Below, piece after piece: positions 16,772 through 24,732 of a DNA stretch of 64,000 bases. Origin of the DNA: Gp6-AA40 sp036802945. GTDB taxonomy: Bacteria; Acidobacteriota; Vicinamibacteria; Vicinamibacterales; UBA2999. The notes below the pieces were generated by a model that saw only the letters and a program-made list of their open reading frames with translations, ran no database searches and had not been told where the DNA came from. Location: contig DAIRVG010000010.1 in assembly GCA_036802945.1 (NCBI GenBank), forward strand, positions 1 to 64,000. Direction: 5' to 3'. The first letter of the stretch is position 1. Each line of letters begins with the position of its first letter. The translations under genes and the position numbers were made by a program.

Positions 16772-17515
16772 TCAGAAATTCCAGCCGGCCGCGGCGAACA
16801 CCTGACGCGCGGCCGGGGCTGTGATCGACGCGATGAACGCGCGCGCGGCGTCGGGCGCGCGTGTTGCGGACATGACGACTGCCTCGTACGCCGTATACGT
16901 CTGGACGGCGGCGGGGAGAGGCCCGACGAGCGAGCCCCCATACGACTCGCCAAGCTTGATTTCGCTCACCATCGTGAAGCCGACCTGGTTGCCGCCGCCT
17001 TTACCGAGCCGCTGCATGACGTCGCCGCCGGTCGGCACCTGTACCGTCTTGTCTTTGATCTGATCGGCGACGCCGATCGTGCGCAGCATCTGTTCCACGA
17101 GCAGGCCGGAGGCGCCCTGGCTGTAGACCACCGCGTCGGCCTGGAGGAGCGACGCCTTCAGCGCGTCGACAGTTGAAATATCCGGTCGACGTCCACCGCG
17201 GCTGGTTGCGACGCCAACACCTATCCTGCCGATCGTTTTTCGGGTCGCCGCAATCGCACGCCCGTCCTTGATCATCTGATCAACGGTCGAAGACTGTGCG
17301 ACCAGCACGTCGGGCATCTCGCCCATGGCAAGGCGCTTCGTGATGTTCGGCGACGTGTCGAACTGAACTTTGACGGCCTGCGCGGGCTGCTGATAGGCCT
17401 TGTCCAGCGCCTGCAGAGGGCCCTGCGCAGCCAGCGTGGCAAGCGTCGAGAGATCGGCTGCCACCAGCGGGATGCCAGCCAGGGACACAACCAGAGCGCA
17501 AAGAGCTTCTCGCAT
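16772..17515 (-). CDS. Periplasmic substrate-binding protein, ModA-like
   Basis: 247 residues from the ATG at 17515. Signal peptide of about 22 residues (ALVVSLAGIPLVAA). The body follows the ModA/type-2 binding fold: LDKAYQQPAQAVKVQFDTSP, VLVAQSSTVDQMIKDG, VVYSQGASGLLVEQMLRTIG and AFIASITAPAARQVFAAAGW at the end. Family members bind molybdate or other oxyanions for ABC import, but no permease or ATPase gene is nearby. It may work with distant components or have another role. Divergent from the MFS gene. Confidence 0.82.
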   Translation of the reverse strand: MREALCALVVSLAGIPLVAADLSTLATLAAQGPLQALDKAYQQPAQAVKVQFDTSPNITKRLAMGEMPDVLVAQSSTVDQMIKDGRAIAATRKTIGRIGVGVATSRGGRRPDISTVDALKASLLQADAVVYSQGASGLLVEQMLRTIGVADQIKDKTVQVPTGGDVMQRLGKGGGNQVGFTMVSEIKLGESYGGSLVGPLPAAVQTYTAYEAVVMSATRAPDAARAFIASITAPAARQVFAAAGWNF

Positions 17516-17694
17516 GCCGCACACCATATCCGATCTCGATTTCGGAGACCAGCGAGCTGGGGGGTTTACTCGTGCAGTTTGCGTTCGCTGCCTCGATCTT
17601 GCTAGCATTCGCCGCTCGCCCGTCTGACACCACCGGTTTCGAGCGTCGGCACACGGCGCGCATAACTGTCCCTTTTCAAGCGGATGGCACTGCC
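17516..17694. other. Divergent spacer between binding-protein and MFS genes
   Basis: 179 bases with no convincing gene. An open plus-strand frame runs through it into the MFS gene but lacks protein-like character. Presumably it carries both promoters; I cannot place clear -10 or -35 boxes. Confidence 0.5.
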
Positions 17695-19023
17695 ATGAGC
17701 GATACACCGGACGCTCGAAATCAGAACCCCTACCCGTACCGCTGGGTCATCCTTGCGGTCGGCATCCTCGCATACGGGACCAGCCAGTTCTCGCGACAGA
17801 ACTACGCTGGCGTGCAGAAATTCATCGCCGGCGATCTGGGCCTCGATCGAGGCACGCTCGGTGTGATGGGATCCGCGTTTTTCTACGCTTACGCGGTGGC
17901 CCAGATGCCGTGGGGGATCGCGTCGGACCGACTCGGGAGCCGCGCAGTCATCGGAACGGGCATCTTCCTCACCGCGGCAACGATGTCCGGATTTGCGATG
18001 GGCCAGTCGACTGGCGCGCTCATCTTCTGGCGGATTCTCAGCGGTATCGCGGCAGCGGCGGTGTACATGCCATTGACGGGTGGCATCGCGCGATGGTTTC
18101 CAGACAAGGAACGCGGCCTGAGTCAGGGAACGCTCGGCGGCGTCGGCGGCGCCCTCGGCGAAGGTGCCGCGTACGCGCTGCTCCCAATCCTCTCGGTCTA
18201 TTTTGCGTCCGGCTGGCGCCAGGGGATGCACATGCTTGCGGCGGCAATCGCCGTGCTGGGCGTGTTAGCGCTCGTGCTGTTTCGGTCGGCCCCGTCCGAT
18301 CAGGTGGCAACCACGCGAAAGCCCTTCGACTGGCGTCTGTTGCGTGACCTGGAAATGTGGTGCTACGCGTTCCTCTGGTCAGGATTCGTGATCGGCATCC
18401 GCATCGCCCAAATATGGATCGCGGTCTACGCCGCCGACCTGTACATCAGCAACCAGGGGCTCCCGCTCAACCAGGCCGTGATTCGCGGTGGACTGCTCGC
18501 CCTGCTCGCGTTTTCACTGCTGGGACGGGCTGCGGGTTGCCCACTTGCCGGAAAAATGTCGGATGTCCTCGCCCGGCGCGGTGTGTCACGCACAACGGTC
18601 ATCATCGGATGGCTCGTGCTCGCGACGGTGTTGTTCCACGTGCTGTCATTGGGCGTCACGGCCATCGGGTCACTAGCCGTCATTGCCGTGCTGCTCGGAA
18701 TGTCGGTCAACCTCTTCTCCCTGATCCCGGCGGCCATTTCCGATCGGTTCGGTTCGCAACGAACCGCTTCTTTGTCCTCGTTCGCCAACACAATCGCGCA
18801 GTTGTCCGGTGCGACAGCGTTGGCCGTGAGCGGCTATGTCGGCATTTCGTTGAACGCGCAGCCGGGAAATGCGCTGACGGAGTATCGGGGCATCTGGCTG
18901 TCGGCCGAAGTGGGCATGGCGTTCATGACCATTCTGTCCATCGCGGCGTACGTCGCCCTGAGAAACGGGTGGATCCACGGGACCCTGCCGGTGGCGGCGT
19001 CTTCTACGTCCGCTCCCCTCTGA
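17695..19023 (+). CDS. MFS transporter
   Basis: 442 residues, inner membrane, about 12 predicted helices. WVILAVGILAYGTSQFSRQN near residue 16, the motif-A-like loop MPWGIASDRLGSRAVIG near 70-86, and LAGKMSDVLARRGVSRTTVI between the two halves. Closest in style to organic-anion/sugar-acid carriers of the ACS-like branch. Substrate unknown; sugar acids are a possibility given the nearby IlvD/Edd operon. The ATG at 17695 is preceded by a non-coding open frame. Confidence 0.85.
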   Translation: MSDTPDARNQNPYPYRWVILAVGILAYGTSQFSRQNYAGVQKFIAGDLGLDRGTLGVMGSAFFYAYAVAQMPWGIASDRLGSRAVIGTGIFLTAATMSGFAMGQSTGALIFWRILSGIAAAAVYMPLTGGIARWFPDKERGLSQGTLGGVGGALGEGAAYALLPILSVYFASGWRQGMHMLAAAIAVLGVLALVLFRSAPSDQVATTRKPFDWRLLRDLEMWCYAFLWSGFVIGIRIAQIWIAVYAADLYISNQGLPLNQAVIRGGLLALLAFSLLGRAAGCPLAGKMSDVLARRGVSRTTVIIGWLVLATVLFHVLSLGVTAIGSLAVIAVLLGMSVNLFSLIPAAISDRFGSQRTASLSSFANTIAQLSGATALAVSGYVGISLNAQPGNALTEYRGIWLSAEVGMAFMTILSIAAYVALRNGWIHGTLPVAASSTSAPL

Positions 19024-19028
19024 ACACG

Positions 19029-19094
19029 GGCCACAGAGACACAGAGTCACAGAGAGTCCATTTTCGAAACTCTGTGTCTCTGTGCCTCTGTGGC
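19029..19094. repeat. Inverted array of ACACAGAG units
   Basis: Left arm: GGGCCACAGAGACACAGAG and TCACAGAGAG. Right arm: ACTCTGTGTCTCTGTGCC and TCTGTGGC. The arms are nearly perfect reverse complements with an 8-base spacer. Lies between two convergent genes (MFS and IlvD/Edd), where it could serve as a terminator for both. Confidence 0.92.
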
Positions 19095-19099
19095 TTGTC

Positions 19100-20818
19100 T
19101 CAGAATCTTGAGGTTGGCTCGGTCGCCGGGGCGGCGCGCCGGAGAAAATCGAAGTCGCATCCATGTTCGGCCCCGAGAACCGACTTGGCATACAGACGGG
19201 CATACCCGCGGGCCGGCACCGGCCGCGCCACTTCGTCCGACCGCCGACCTTCCAGTTCACCCTCCGAGAGCAGCACGTCGAGGCGGCTCTCGTTGACACT
19301 CACACGAATACGGTCACCAGACCGCACCAAACCAAGCGGACCGCCAACAGCGCATTCCGGAGAGGCATGGAGAATCACCGTACCGAATGCCGTGCCGCTC
19401 ATTCGCGCATCGGAGATCCGCACCATATCTTTCACCCCGGCGCGCGCGAGCTTCGCAGGAATCGGCAGGTACCCCGCCTCGGGCATGCCGGCGCCTATGG
19501 GACCGGCGTTCTGCAGGACGAGCACGTCCTCGGGCAGCACGTCGAGCGCGGGATCATCGATGCGCGCAGCAAGGTCTTCCAGGTCTTTAAAGACAACTGC
19601 GCGTCCGACGTGTTCGAACAGTCGCTCGTCCGCGGCGGCACGCTTGAGGATCGCGCCGTTTGGCGCAATGTTGCCAAACAGAGCCAGCAAACTACCTGTG
19701 CGTAGGAACGGATCGTCGACCGAACGTATCACCAGACGATCGACAAAATCCGGACGGTCTCGTAATCGCTCGGCAAGCGTTTCGCCGGTCACCGAACGAC
19801 AGTCGAGATTCAGCTGCGGCTTCAACTCATGCAGCACAGCGCCGACGCCCCCGGCTGCGTGAAAATCTTCCATGTAGTGCTGCCCCGTCGGTTTCAGGTT
19901 GACCAACACCGGCGTCGACGCGCTGAGCGCATTCAGGTGATGCAAGTCGATCGGCAGGCCGATACGGCCGGCGATGGCGGCCAGGTGGATGACGGCATTC
20001 GTCGACCCGCCGATCGCCAGCAGCACCGTCAGGGCGTTCTTGAGCGACTCGCGAGTGACGATGCGATCGGGTGTCAGCTCTGATGCCGCTAACCGCACGG
20101 CTTCGGCACCCGTGGCTTCCGCGATCCGCAGACGGTCCGCATGAACAGCTGGCACGGCAGCGCTGCCGGGTAAGCACATGCCGAGCGTCTCCGCCAGACA
20201 CGCCATCGTGCTCGCGGTCCCCATCACCGCGCAGGTACCCGCAGTCACGGCAAGGTTGTTCTCGACGTCCGTGATCTCGGCTTCGCTCACCTCACCTGCG
20301 CGGTAGCGGGCCCAGAAGCGGCGGCAATCAGTGCAGGCGCCGAGACGCTCTCCACGGTATCGGCCGGTCATCATCGGCCCGACGACAAGCTGAATCGCAG
20401 GAACTCCGGCTGAAATCGCGCCCATCAGCTGGGCCGGCACGGTCTTGTCGCAGCCGCCCACCAGCACAACGGCGTTCATCGGTTGCGCGCGAATCATCTC
20501 CTCCACGTCCATCGCCATCAGATTCCGGAACATGAGGCTGGTCGGGTTGAGGAACACTTCGCCGAGCGAAATGGTGGGAAATTCCAGCGGCAGGCCGCCA
20601 GCGCCAAGCACGCCACGCTTGACGGCCTCGACAAGCTCCGGTGTCAGACGGTGGCAATTGTTGAACCCGCTGGCCGAGGTCGCGATGCCGACAATCGGCC
20701 GCCGCAGCATCTCACTCGAGTAGCCCATCGACTTGGCGAACGACCGCCGCAGGTATGCCGCAAAGTCGGGATCGCCGTAATTCGTCAGACCTCGTTCGAG
20801 CCCGTTTCTCCGGCTCAT
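19100..20818 (-). CDS. IlvD/Edd-family dehydratase
   Basis: 572 residues from the ATG at 20818, which overlaps the upstream gene's stop by 4 bases. The fold is shown by VGGCDKTVPAQLMGAIS, GTCAVMGTASTMACLAE and LLAIGGSTNAVIHLAAI, which include the Fe-S cysteines and the catalytic region. C-terminal ISDARMSGTAFGTVILH is characteristic. The family dehydrates dihydroxy-acids (IlvD) or sugar acids (arabonate, galactonate, 6-phosphogluconate). The presence of GACTDCRRFW and the operon context favour a sugar-acid dehydratase over valine/isoleucine synthesis; substrate not determined. Confidence 0.88.
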   Translation of the reverse strand: MSRRNGLERGLTNYGDPDFAAYLRRSFAKSMGYSSEMLRRPIVGIATSASGFNNCHRLTPELVEAVKRGVLGAGGLPLEFPTISLGEVFLNPTSLMFRNLMAMDVEEMIRAQPMNAVVLVGGCDKTVPAQLMGAISAGVPAIQLVVGPMMTGRYRGERLGACTDCRRFWARYRAGEVSEAEITDVENNLAVTAGTCAVMGTASTMACLAETLGMCLPGSAAVPAVHADRLRIAEATGAEAVRLAASELTPDRIVTRESLKNALTVLLAIGGSTNAVIHLAAIAGRIGLPIDLHHLNALSASTPVLVNLKPTGQHYMEDFHAAGGVGAVLHELKPQLNLDCRSVTGETLAERLRDRPDFVDRLVIRSVDDPFLRTGSLLALFGNIAPNGAILKRAAADERLFEHVGRAVVFKDLEDLAARIDDPALDVLPEDVLVLQNAGPIGAGMPEAGYLPIPAKLARAGVKDMVRISDARMSGTAFGTVILHASPECAVGGPLGLVRSGDRIRVSVNESRLDVLLSEGELEGRRSDEVARPVPARGYARLYAKSVLGAEHGCDFDFLRRAAPATEPTSRF

Positions 20819-21723
20819 TCTGCCCCGTCCTTCTCCAGATACGCGAGCAGCCTTTGCAGACGCTCGCTCGCCTGGCGCTGCGCCGCCGCGGTATCGCGGC
20901 CGCGCCAGTCGTAGAACCCGCGACCGCTTCGGACACCGACATCGCCGCGAGCAACCATCCCTTGCACCAGCGGATTCGGCACGCCCGTGTGGGACAAGGT
21001 CGGGACGATGGATCGCTGCGCCTGCGCGTGCATCTCGAGACCAGCCAGATCCTTCTGCTCGAGCAATCCCGTGATGCACATGCGCGGTCCCAGGAGGTGC
21101 TTGGCTACCCCATCGATCATGTCTGCCGTGGCGATCCCCGCCTCGAGCAGGTGATAGGCCTCGTGGAGGATTGAGTGCTGCAGGCGGTTGATCAGATATC
21201 CGTTCACCGCCCGCTGGAGCACGATCGGCTCCCGTCGTGCCTGTTTGACCGCCGCCACGGCCAACGCGAGTGCCGTGTCTTCGGTGTGTTCGCCGCGTAC
21301 GACCTCAATCATCGGAAAGAGGTCCGCCGGCATGAAAAAGTGCATCGCCAGAAAGCGCTCTGGAAAACGCAACGGCGCCGCGAGTTCGTCCAGCGGTAAC
21401 CCCGATGTATTGGTTGCGAGGACGGACCGACCCTGGTAGAGCTCTTCGATCTCGGCATAGACCGACTGCTTCACCGTGAAGTCTTCGAACACCGCCTCAA
21501 TGACCAGGTCGGGGGTGAGGTCCGGCGGCGCCCGCCGCGCCAGTACCACTGCAGGATGGGGAGAAGCAACGTCCCTGGTGTCGACGAGCGTCACCTGCAT
21601 CCCTGCATTCGCGAACAGCCGCGCGATGCCCTGGCCCATCACTCCAGCGCCCATGACGACAAGCGTCGCGCATTCCTCGTGTAACGACCGATCGCTAGGC
21701 GTCATCTCGGTGAACCTCGTCAT
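20815..21723 (-). CDS. 3-hydroxyacyl-CoA dehydrogenase family protein
   Basis: 302 residues. The Rossmann motif VMGAGVMGQGIARLFANAG is at about 23-41; the C-terminal dimerisation domain has NGYLINRLQHSILHEAYHLL and ends with SGRGFYDW. The family oxidises L-3-hydroxyacyl-CoA, but the same fold includes L-gulonate and other hydroxy-acid dehydrogenases, which suits the neighbouring IlvD/Edd dehydratase. The gene overlaps its neighbours on both sides by 4 bases, so the three genes form one operon. Confidence 0.87.
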   Translation of the reverse strand: MTRFTEMTPSDRSLHEECATLVVMGAGVMGQGIARLFANAGMQVTLVDTRDVASPHPAVVLARRAPPDLTPDLVIEAVFEDFTVKQSVYAEIEELYQGRSVLATNTSGLPLDELAAPLRFPERFLAMHFFMPADLFPMIEVVRGEHTEDTALALAVAAVKQARREPIVLQRAVNGYLINRLQHSILHEAYHLLEAGIATADMIDGVAKHLLGPRMCITGLLEQKDLAGLEMHAQAQRSIVPTLSHTGVPNPLVQGMVARGDVGVRSGRGFYDWRGRDTAAAQRQASERLQRLLAYLEKDGAE

Positions 21724-22526
21724 CGCGATATTCGAAGTTGTACGACCTTCCGCACAAAGGTCTGCACCCGTGCTTCATCGACAAAGTTGTTGCCGACGCC
21801 ATCTCTCTTGAAATAGCTGCCGACGATCAGGCCATCAACCTTGGGCAGGACCCTGGCTACGTTGTCGGGCGTCGCACCGCTCCCGATCAGCAGCGGCAGC
21901 GTCGTCGACGCCCGCACCACGTCCACGTCGTCCAGGCTCGTTTCGGCGCCGGTGCGATCCCCGGACACGATTATCGCGTCAGCCAGCCCCCGCTCGGCGA
22001 GGTCACGCGTTTCGCTCGTCAGACCTCGGTCTGCCAGCGCCGCGGCATGTTTCACACCGACATCCGCAAAGATCAGCGCGTTCGACTTGAGAGCCGACCT
22101 GAGGCGAACCGACAATTGACTCATCCCTTCGATGATTCCCTGCTCCGACACGACCACACTCATGTGCACGTTGACACGCACATACTGGGCGCCCGAGGCT
22201 GCCGCAATCGCGACCGCTGCCTCGCCATCGCTGCGCAGGGCGTTGATTCCGACCGGCATCCCGGCGGCGCGGACGATCTCGCGCGAAACCGCCGCAAGGG
22301 AGGCAATCGTCTCCGCCGGGACTCGGCCGGGATAGTACGGCACGTCACGGAAGTTCTCGACAATCACCGAATCAAGCGCGTTCCTTTTGAAAATATCGAG
22401 CTCCGAGAGGGCATGGTCGTAGACCTTTTGCATCGCGCCGTCGTAGAGCGGCGCGCCGGGCAGCGCCAGCAGGTGAATGACGCCGATGATCGGTTTCTTT
22501 GATCCAAACAGATCGCTGAAGGTCAT
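21720..22526 (-). CDS. BtpA/SgcQ family TIM-barrel protein
   Basis: 268 residues from the ATG at 22526. PIIGVIHLLALPGAPLYDGA at about 12-31 is the family N-terminus, and LIGSGATPDNVARVLPKVDG with LIVGSYFKRDG form the C-terminal phosphate-binding part of the barrel. BtpA is needed for photosystem I stability in cyanobacteria and SgcQ lies in an enteric sugar operon; no enzymatic reaction is firmly assigned. It heads the operon with the dehydrogenase and dehydratase. Confidence 0.85.
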   Translation of the reverse strand: MTFSDLFGSKKPIIGVIHLLALPGAPLYDGAMQKVYDHALSELDIFKRNALDSVIVENFRDVPYYPGRVPAETIASLAAVSREIVRAAGMPVGINALRSDGEAAVAIAAASGAQYVRVNVHMSVVVSEQGIIEGMSQLSVRLRSALKSNALIFADVGVKHAAALADRGLTSETRDLAERGLADAIIVSGDRTGAETSLDDVDVVRASTTLPLLIGSGATPDNVARVLPKVDGLIVGSYFKRDGVGNNFVDEARVQTFVRKVVQLRISR

Positions 22527-22551
22527 GTGTAGGTAAGATGCGAGGCTGTCC

Positions 22552-23883
22552 GTGAAACGTACGCCTGTGATTGCCGCGGCCGTCGTCCTAGTGTCGACCG
22601 CCGTCATTGTTTATCACAATGCGCTCTCCGCGTATTTCTTCGACGACGACTTCCAGTGGCTCGTCGGGTCGTGGTCGTTCCGCTCGTCGCAGCTCGTGGC
22701 GATTGGCTCGCTGAGCCACTTCTACCGGCCTGTCATTGATCTGTACTTCGCGGCGGCAACGCCCCTCTTCCGCGGATCGCCCGTGCTGTTTCACCTGGCG
22801 AGCATCCTGTTGCACGCCGCGAACGCCCTGGTCATCTTTGCGCTGGCGCGGCTGGTGTCACGCAGCACGCTGTACGGCTTCCTGGCTGCGCTCTTTTTCG
22901 TCGTGCAGCCATCCGACATCGACGCGATTGCGTGGGTCGGCGCGCTGGCGGAAGCCGTCGGGGCGTTCTTCGGGTGCCTCAGCTTGTTGTTCTTCCTGAA
23001 GTGGCTGATGGAGGGGCGCGCACGATGGCGCGAGCTGTCGGTGTTCCTCTTTCTGCTCGCCCTGCTGACACACGAGAGTTCGGTGATCTTCCTGCCCGTC
23101 CTCGCGCTGGCGGACTGGGCGTTTGTGCGGCGGGTCCAAAAGGCCCCCCCCTCCACACGCGGCGCGGACCGTCCAGGTCCGCGAGCCGCCGGCTGGCGAA
23201 ACACTGTTCTTATCTACGCACCCTACCTTCTGCTCACGCTGATGTATCTCTCCGTCGATATCGTGGTGAACAGCAGAAACTACCTCGTCTCGCAGGGACA
23301 CTATACGGTCGGCCTGCATGTCGTGCGGAACGCGCTCGATTACATCGACGCGCTGTATGTCGGGAGACGGGACGCGCTGAACTATGCGGTGATCGCGATC
23401 GGCCTTGCGCTGCTGATTCTACGGGGCAACCGGCGCGTGCGGTTTGCGACGTGGTGGATGCTGCTGGCGCTGGCGCCCTTCCTGTTCTTCAACTGGGGAA
23501 ACGCCTCGCGCTATCTGTACCAGCCGGCGATCGGGTTCTCGATGTTGGTGGCCGAAGGAGTGATGTACCTCGAACGCGTCTTGAGGCCGAGGGTCCCCTC
23601 GCTCGCGCGTTCCGCCATTCTGCCGGCGCTGGTGGCCGGCATCACCGTGCGATTCGCGCTGTTCGCCATGGCCAACGTCGCGAGTTTCGCTGACCGCACG
23701 CAGACATATCGCAACTACACCGCGCACTTCCGGGAAATTCACGGCGACGTGCCCAGCCATACGACCGTCGCGCCCGACGCGCGGCTCGACATGAAGCTGC
23801 CGCACCAGTTCGTCAACGCCGCCGTCCAGTGGGAATACCGCGACCCGACAATTCAAATCACGCCATACGAATATCAGCCTTGA
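22552..23883 (+). CDS. Multi-pass membrane protein, GT-C glycosyltransferase-like
   Basis: 443 residues, GTG start. About ten membrane helices. The first periplasmic loop has FFDDDFQWL, the acidic pair typical of GT-C/PMT-type enzymes, followed by FYRPVIDLYFA and HLASILLHAANALVIF. Likely transfers sugars from a polyprenyl carrier in the envelope; acceptor unknown. Residues about 194-211 (QKAPPSTRGADRPGPRAAG) are polar and proline-rich between helices, and are encoded by an inserted palindrome (23163-23183). Divergent from the BtpA-like gene with only 25 bases between starts. Confidence 0.8.
   Translation: MKRTPVIAAAVVLVSTAVIVYHNALSAYFFDDDFQWLVGSWSFRSSQLVAIGSLSHFYRPVIDLYFAAATPLFRGSPVLFHLASILLHAANALVIFALARLVSRSTLYGFLAALFFVVQPSDIDAIAWVGALAEAVGAFFGCLSLLFFLKWLMEGRARWRELSVFLFLLALLTHESSVIFLPVLALADWAFVRRVQKAPPSTRGADRPGPRAAGWRNTVLIYAPYLLLTLMYLSVDIVVNSRNYLVSQGHYTVGLHVVRNALDYIDALYVGRRDALNYAVIAIGLALLILRGNRRVRFATWWMLLALAPFLFFNWGNASRYLYQPAIGFSMLVAEGVMYLERVLRPRVPSLARSAILPALVAGITVRFALFAMANVASFADRTQTYRNYTAHFREIHGDVPSHTTVAPDARLDMKLPHQFVNAAVQWEYRDPTIQITPYEYQP
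23163..23183. repeat. GCGGACC-GGTCCGC palindrome inside a coding region
   Basis: CGCGGACC, a 5-base loop and GGTCCGCG. It lies in frame within the membrane-protein gene. The flank GCGGGTCCAAAAGG at 23130-23143 is repeated exactly at 37752-37765. The same palindrome family is found at 23889, 24681, 27569 and 30251. Confidence 0.85.
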
Positions 23884-23888
23884 CGCAC

Positions 23889-23940
23889 GCGGACCTGGAA
23901 GGTCCGCGCCGCGCCGTAGCGGTCCGCGCCGCGCCGTAGC
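23889..23940. repeat. GGTCCGC palindrome followed by a 20-bp direct repeat
   Basis: GCGGACCTGGAAGGTCCGC is a near-perfect palindrome at 23889-23907. Overlapping it, the 20-mer GGTCCGCGCCGCGCCGTAGC occurs twice in tandem (23901-23920 and 23921-23940). It lies downstream of the membrane-protein stop and may act as a terminator. Confidence 0.88.
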
Positions 23941-23959
23941 GCAGTTTTCGCCACGACGG

Positions 23960-24028
23960 ACCACCGAGGCTCTGAGGCACCGAGGCAAGACCAAAATGAA
24001 TTCCTCGGTGTCTCGGTGTCTCGGTGGT
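23960..24028. repeat. Inverted array of CACCGAGG / CCTCGGTG units
   Basis: Left arm: ACCACCGAGGCTCTGAGGC then ACCGAGG. Right arm: CCTCGGTGTCTCGGTGTC then TCGGTGGT. The arms are close reverse complements with an AT-rich 17-base spacer. Together with the palindrome at 23889 it fills the spacer between convergent genes. Confidence 0.9.
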
Positions 24029-24048
24029 ACGTGGTCGTGAATCGCTCT

Positions 24049-24669
24049 CTAGAAGGTCGTGACAGGGACGCCGGACTGGCAGAGGGGACAGGTGGCGGTC
24101 GAATAGTTTTCGGGCGCCTTGTATTCGGCGAGGGCGAAGTTCGGCGCGCCGGCGTCGGCGATGGACTCCATCCGATCGTAGATTTCCGCCGTCGCAATCA
24201 CTGTGCCGCCTGTTGAGCGCACGAGCGTCGCGCACCGCGCCAGCGTCAGCCCGGTGTTCCGCACGTCGTCGACAAGGAGCACCCTCTTGCCCGCGATCTG
24301 CTGTCGATAGAAGCGGCTGAGGCCAGGGCCGCGATACGCGTCGACCGTGAACGGCGCGAAGAGTGTCGGCGGCCTGTTGATCGCCCGGCGGCTGTCGAGG
24401 AGCCCCGCCACCGTGTGCGCCAGAAGCGCGCCTCCGGTCGCCGGACCTGCAACGACTTCGGTCTCATCGAGCACCGAGGCCGGCAGCACGTCGAGCAGAT
24501 CCTGCGCGAAGCGCCAGATGGTCGACGGATAGCGAAACAGCTGATGCGGATTGAGGTAGACGCGGCCGTGATAGCCGTTGCCGAAATCGAAGTGGCCATC
24601 CAGCATCAGGACGCGGAATTCCTGCAGGTTCTTAACGGCCTTGTCGCGGATCTCGTCGCGTCTGCTCAT
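24049..24669 (-). CDS. Orotate-type phosphoribosyltransferase paralogue
   Basis: 206 residues from the ATG at 24669. The PRPP loop is VLLVDDVRNTGLTLARCATL near 140; EVVAGPATGGALLAHTVAG near 85 and the tail CPLCQSGVPVTTF match the PyrE at 11617 in organisation. It lacks the usual OPRT N-terminal signature and has HFDFGNGYHGRVYLNPHQLF instead. It is the last gene of the pyrR-pyrB-pyrC run, so it may be the operon's OPRT or a related purine/pyrimidine salvage enzyme. Confidence 0.8.
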   Translation of the reverse strand: MSRRDEIRDKAVKNLQEFRVLMLDGHFDFGNGYHGRVYLNPHQLFRYPSTIWRFAQDLLDVLPASVLDETEVVAGPATGGALLAHTVAGLLDSRRAINRPPTLFAPFTVDAYRGPGLSRFYRQQIAGKRVLLVDDVRNTGLTLARCATLVRSTGGTVIATAEIYDRMESIADAGAPNFALAEYKAPENYSTATCPLCQSGVPVTTF

Positions 24670-24680
24670 AGTCTCATTAC

Positions 24681-24728
24681 GCGGACCCGAAGGGTCCGCG
24701 GCGCACAATCACCCAGGGTCCGCGCCGC
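24681..24728. repeat. GCGGACCC-GGGTCCGC palindrome and half copy
   Basis: GCGGACCCGAAGGGTCCGC at 24681-24699 is a near-perfect palindrome; a half copy GGGTCCGCGCCGC follows at 24716-24728. It sits in the pyrC-PRTase spacer next to the pyrC stop. Confidence 0.85.
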
Positions 24729-24732
24729 AAAA

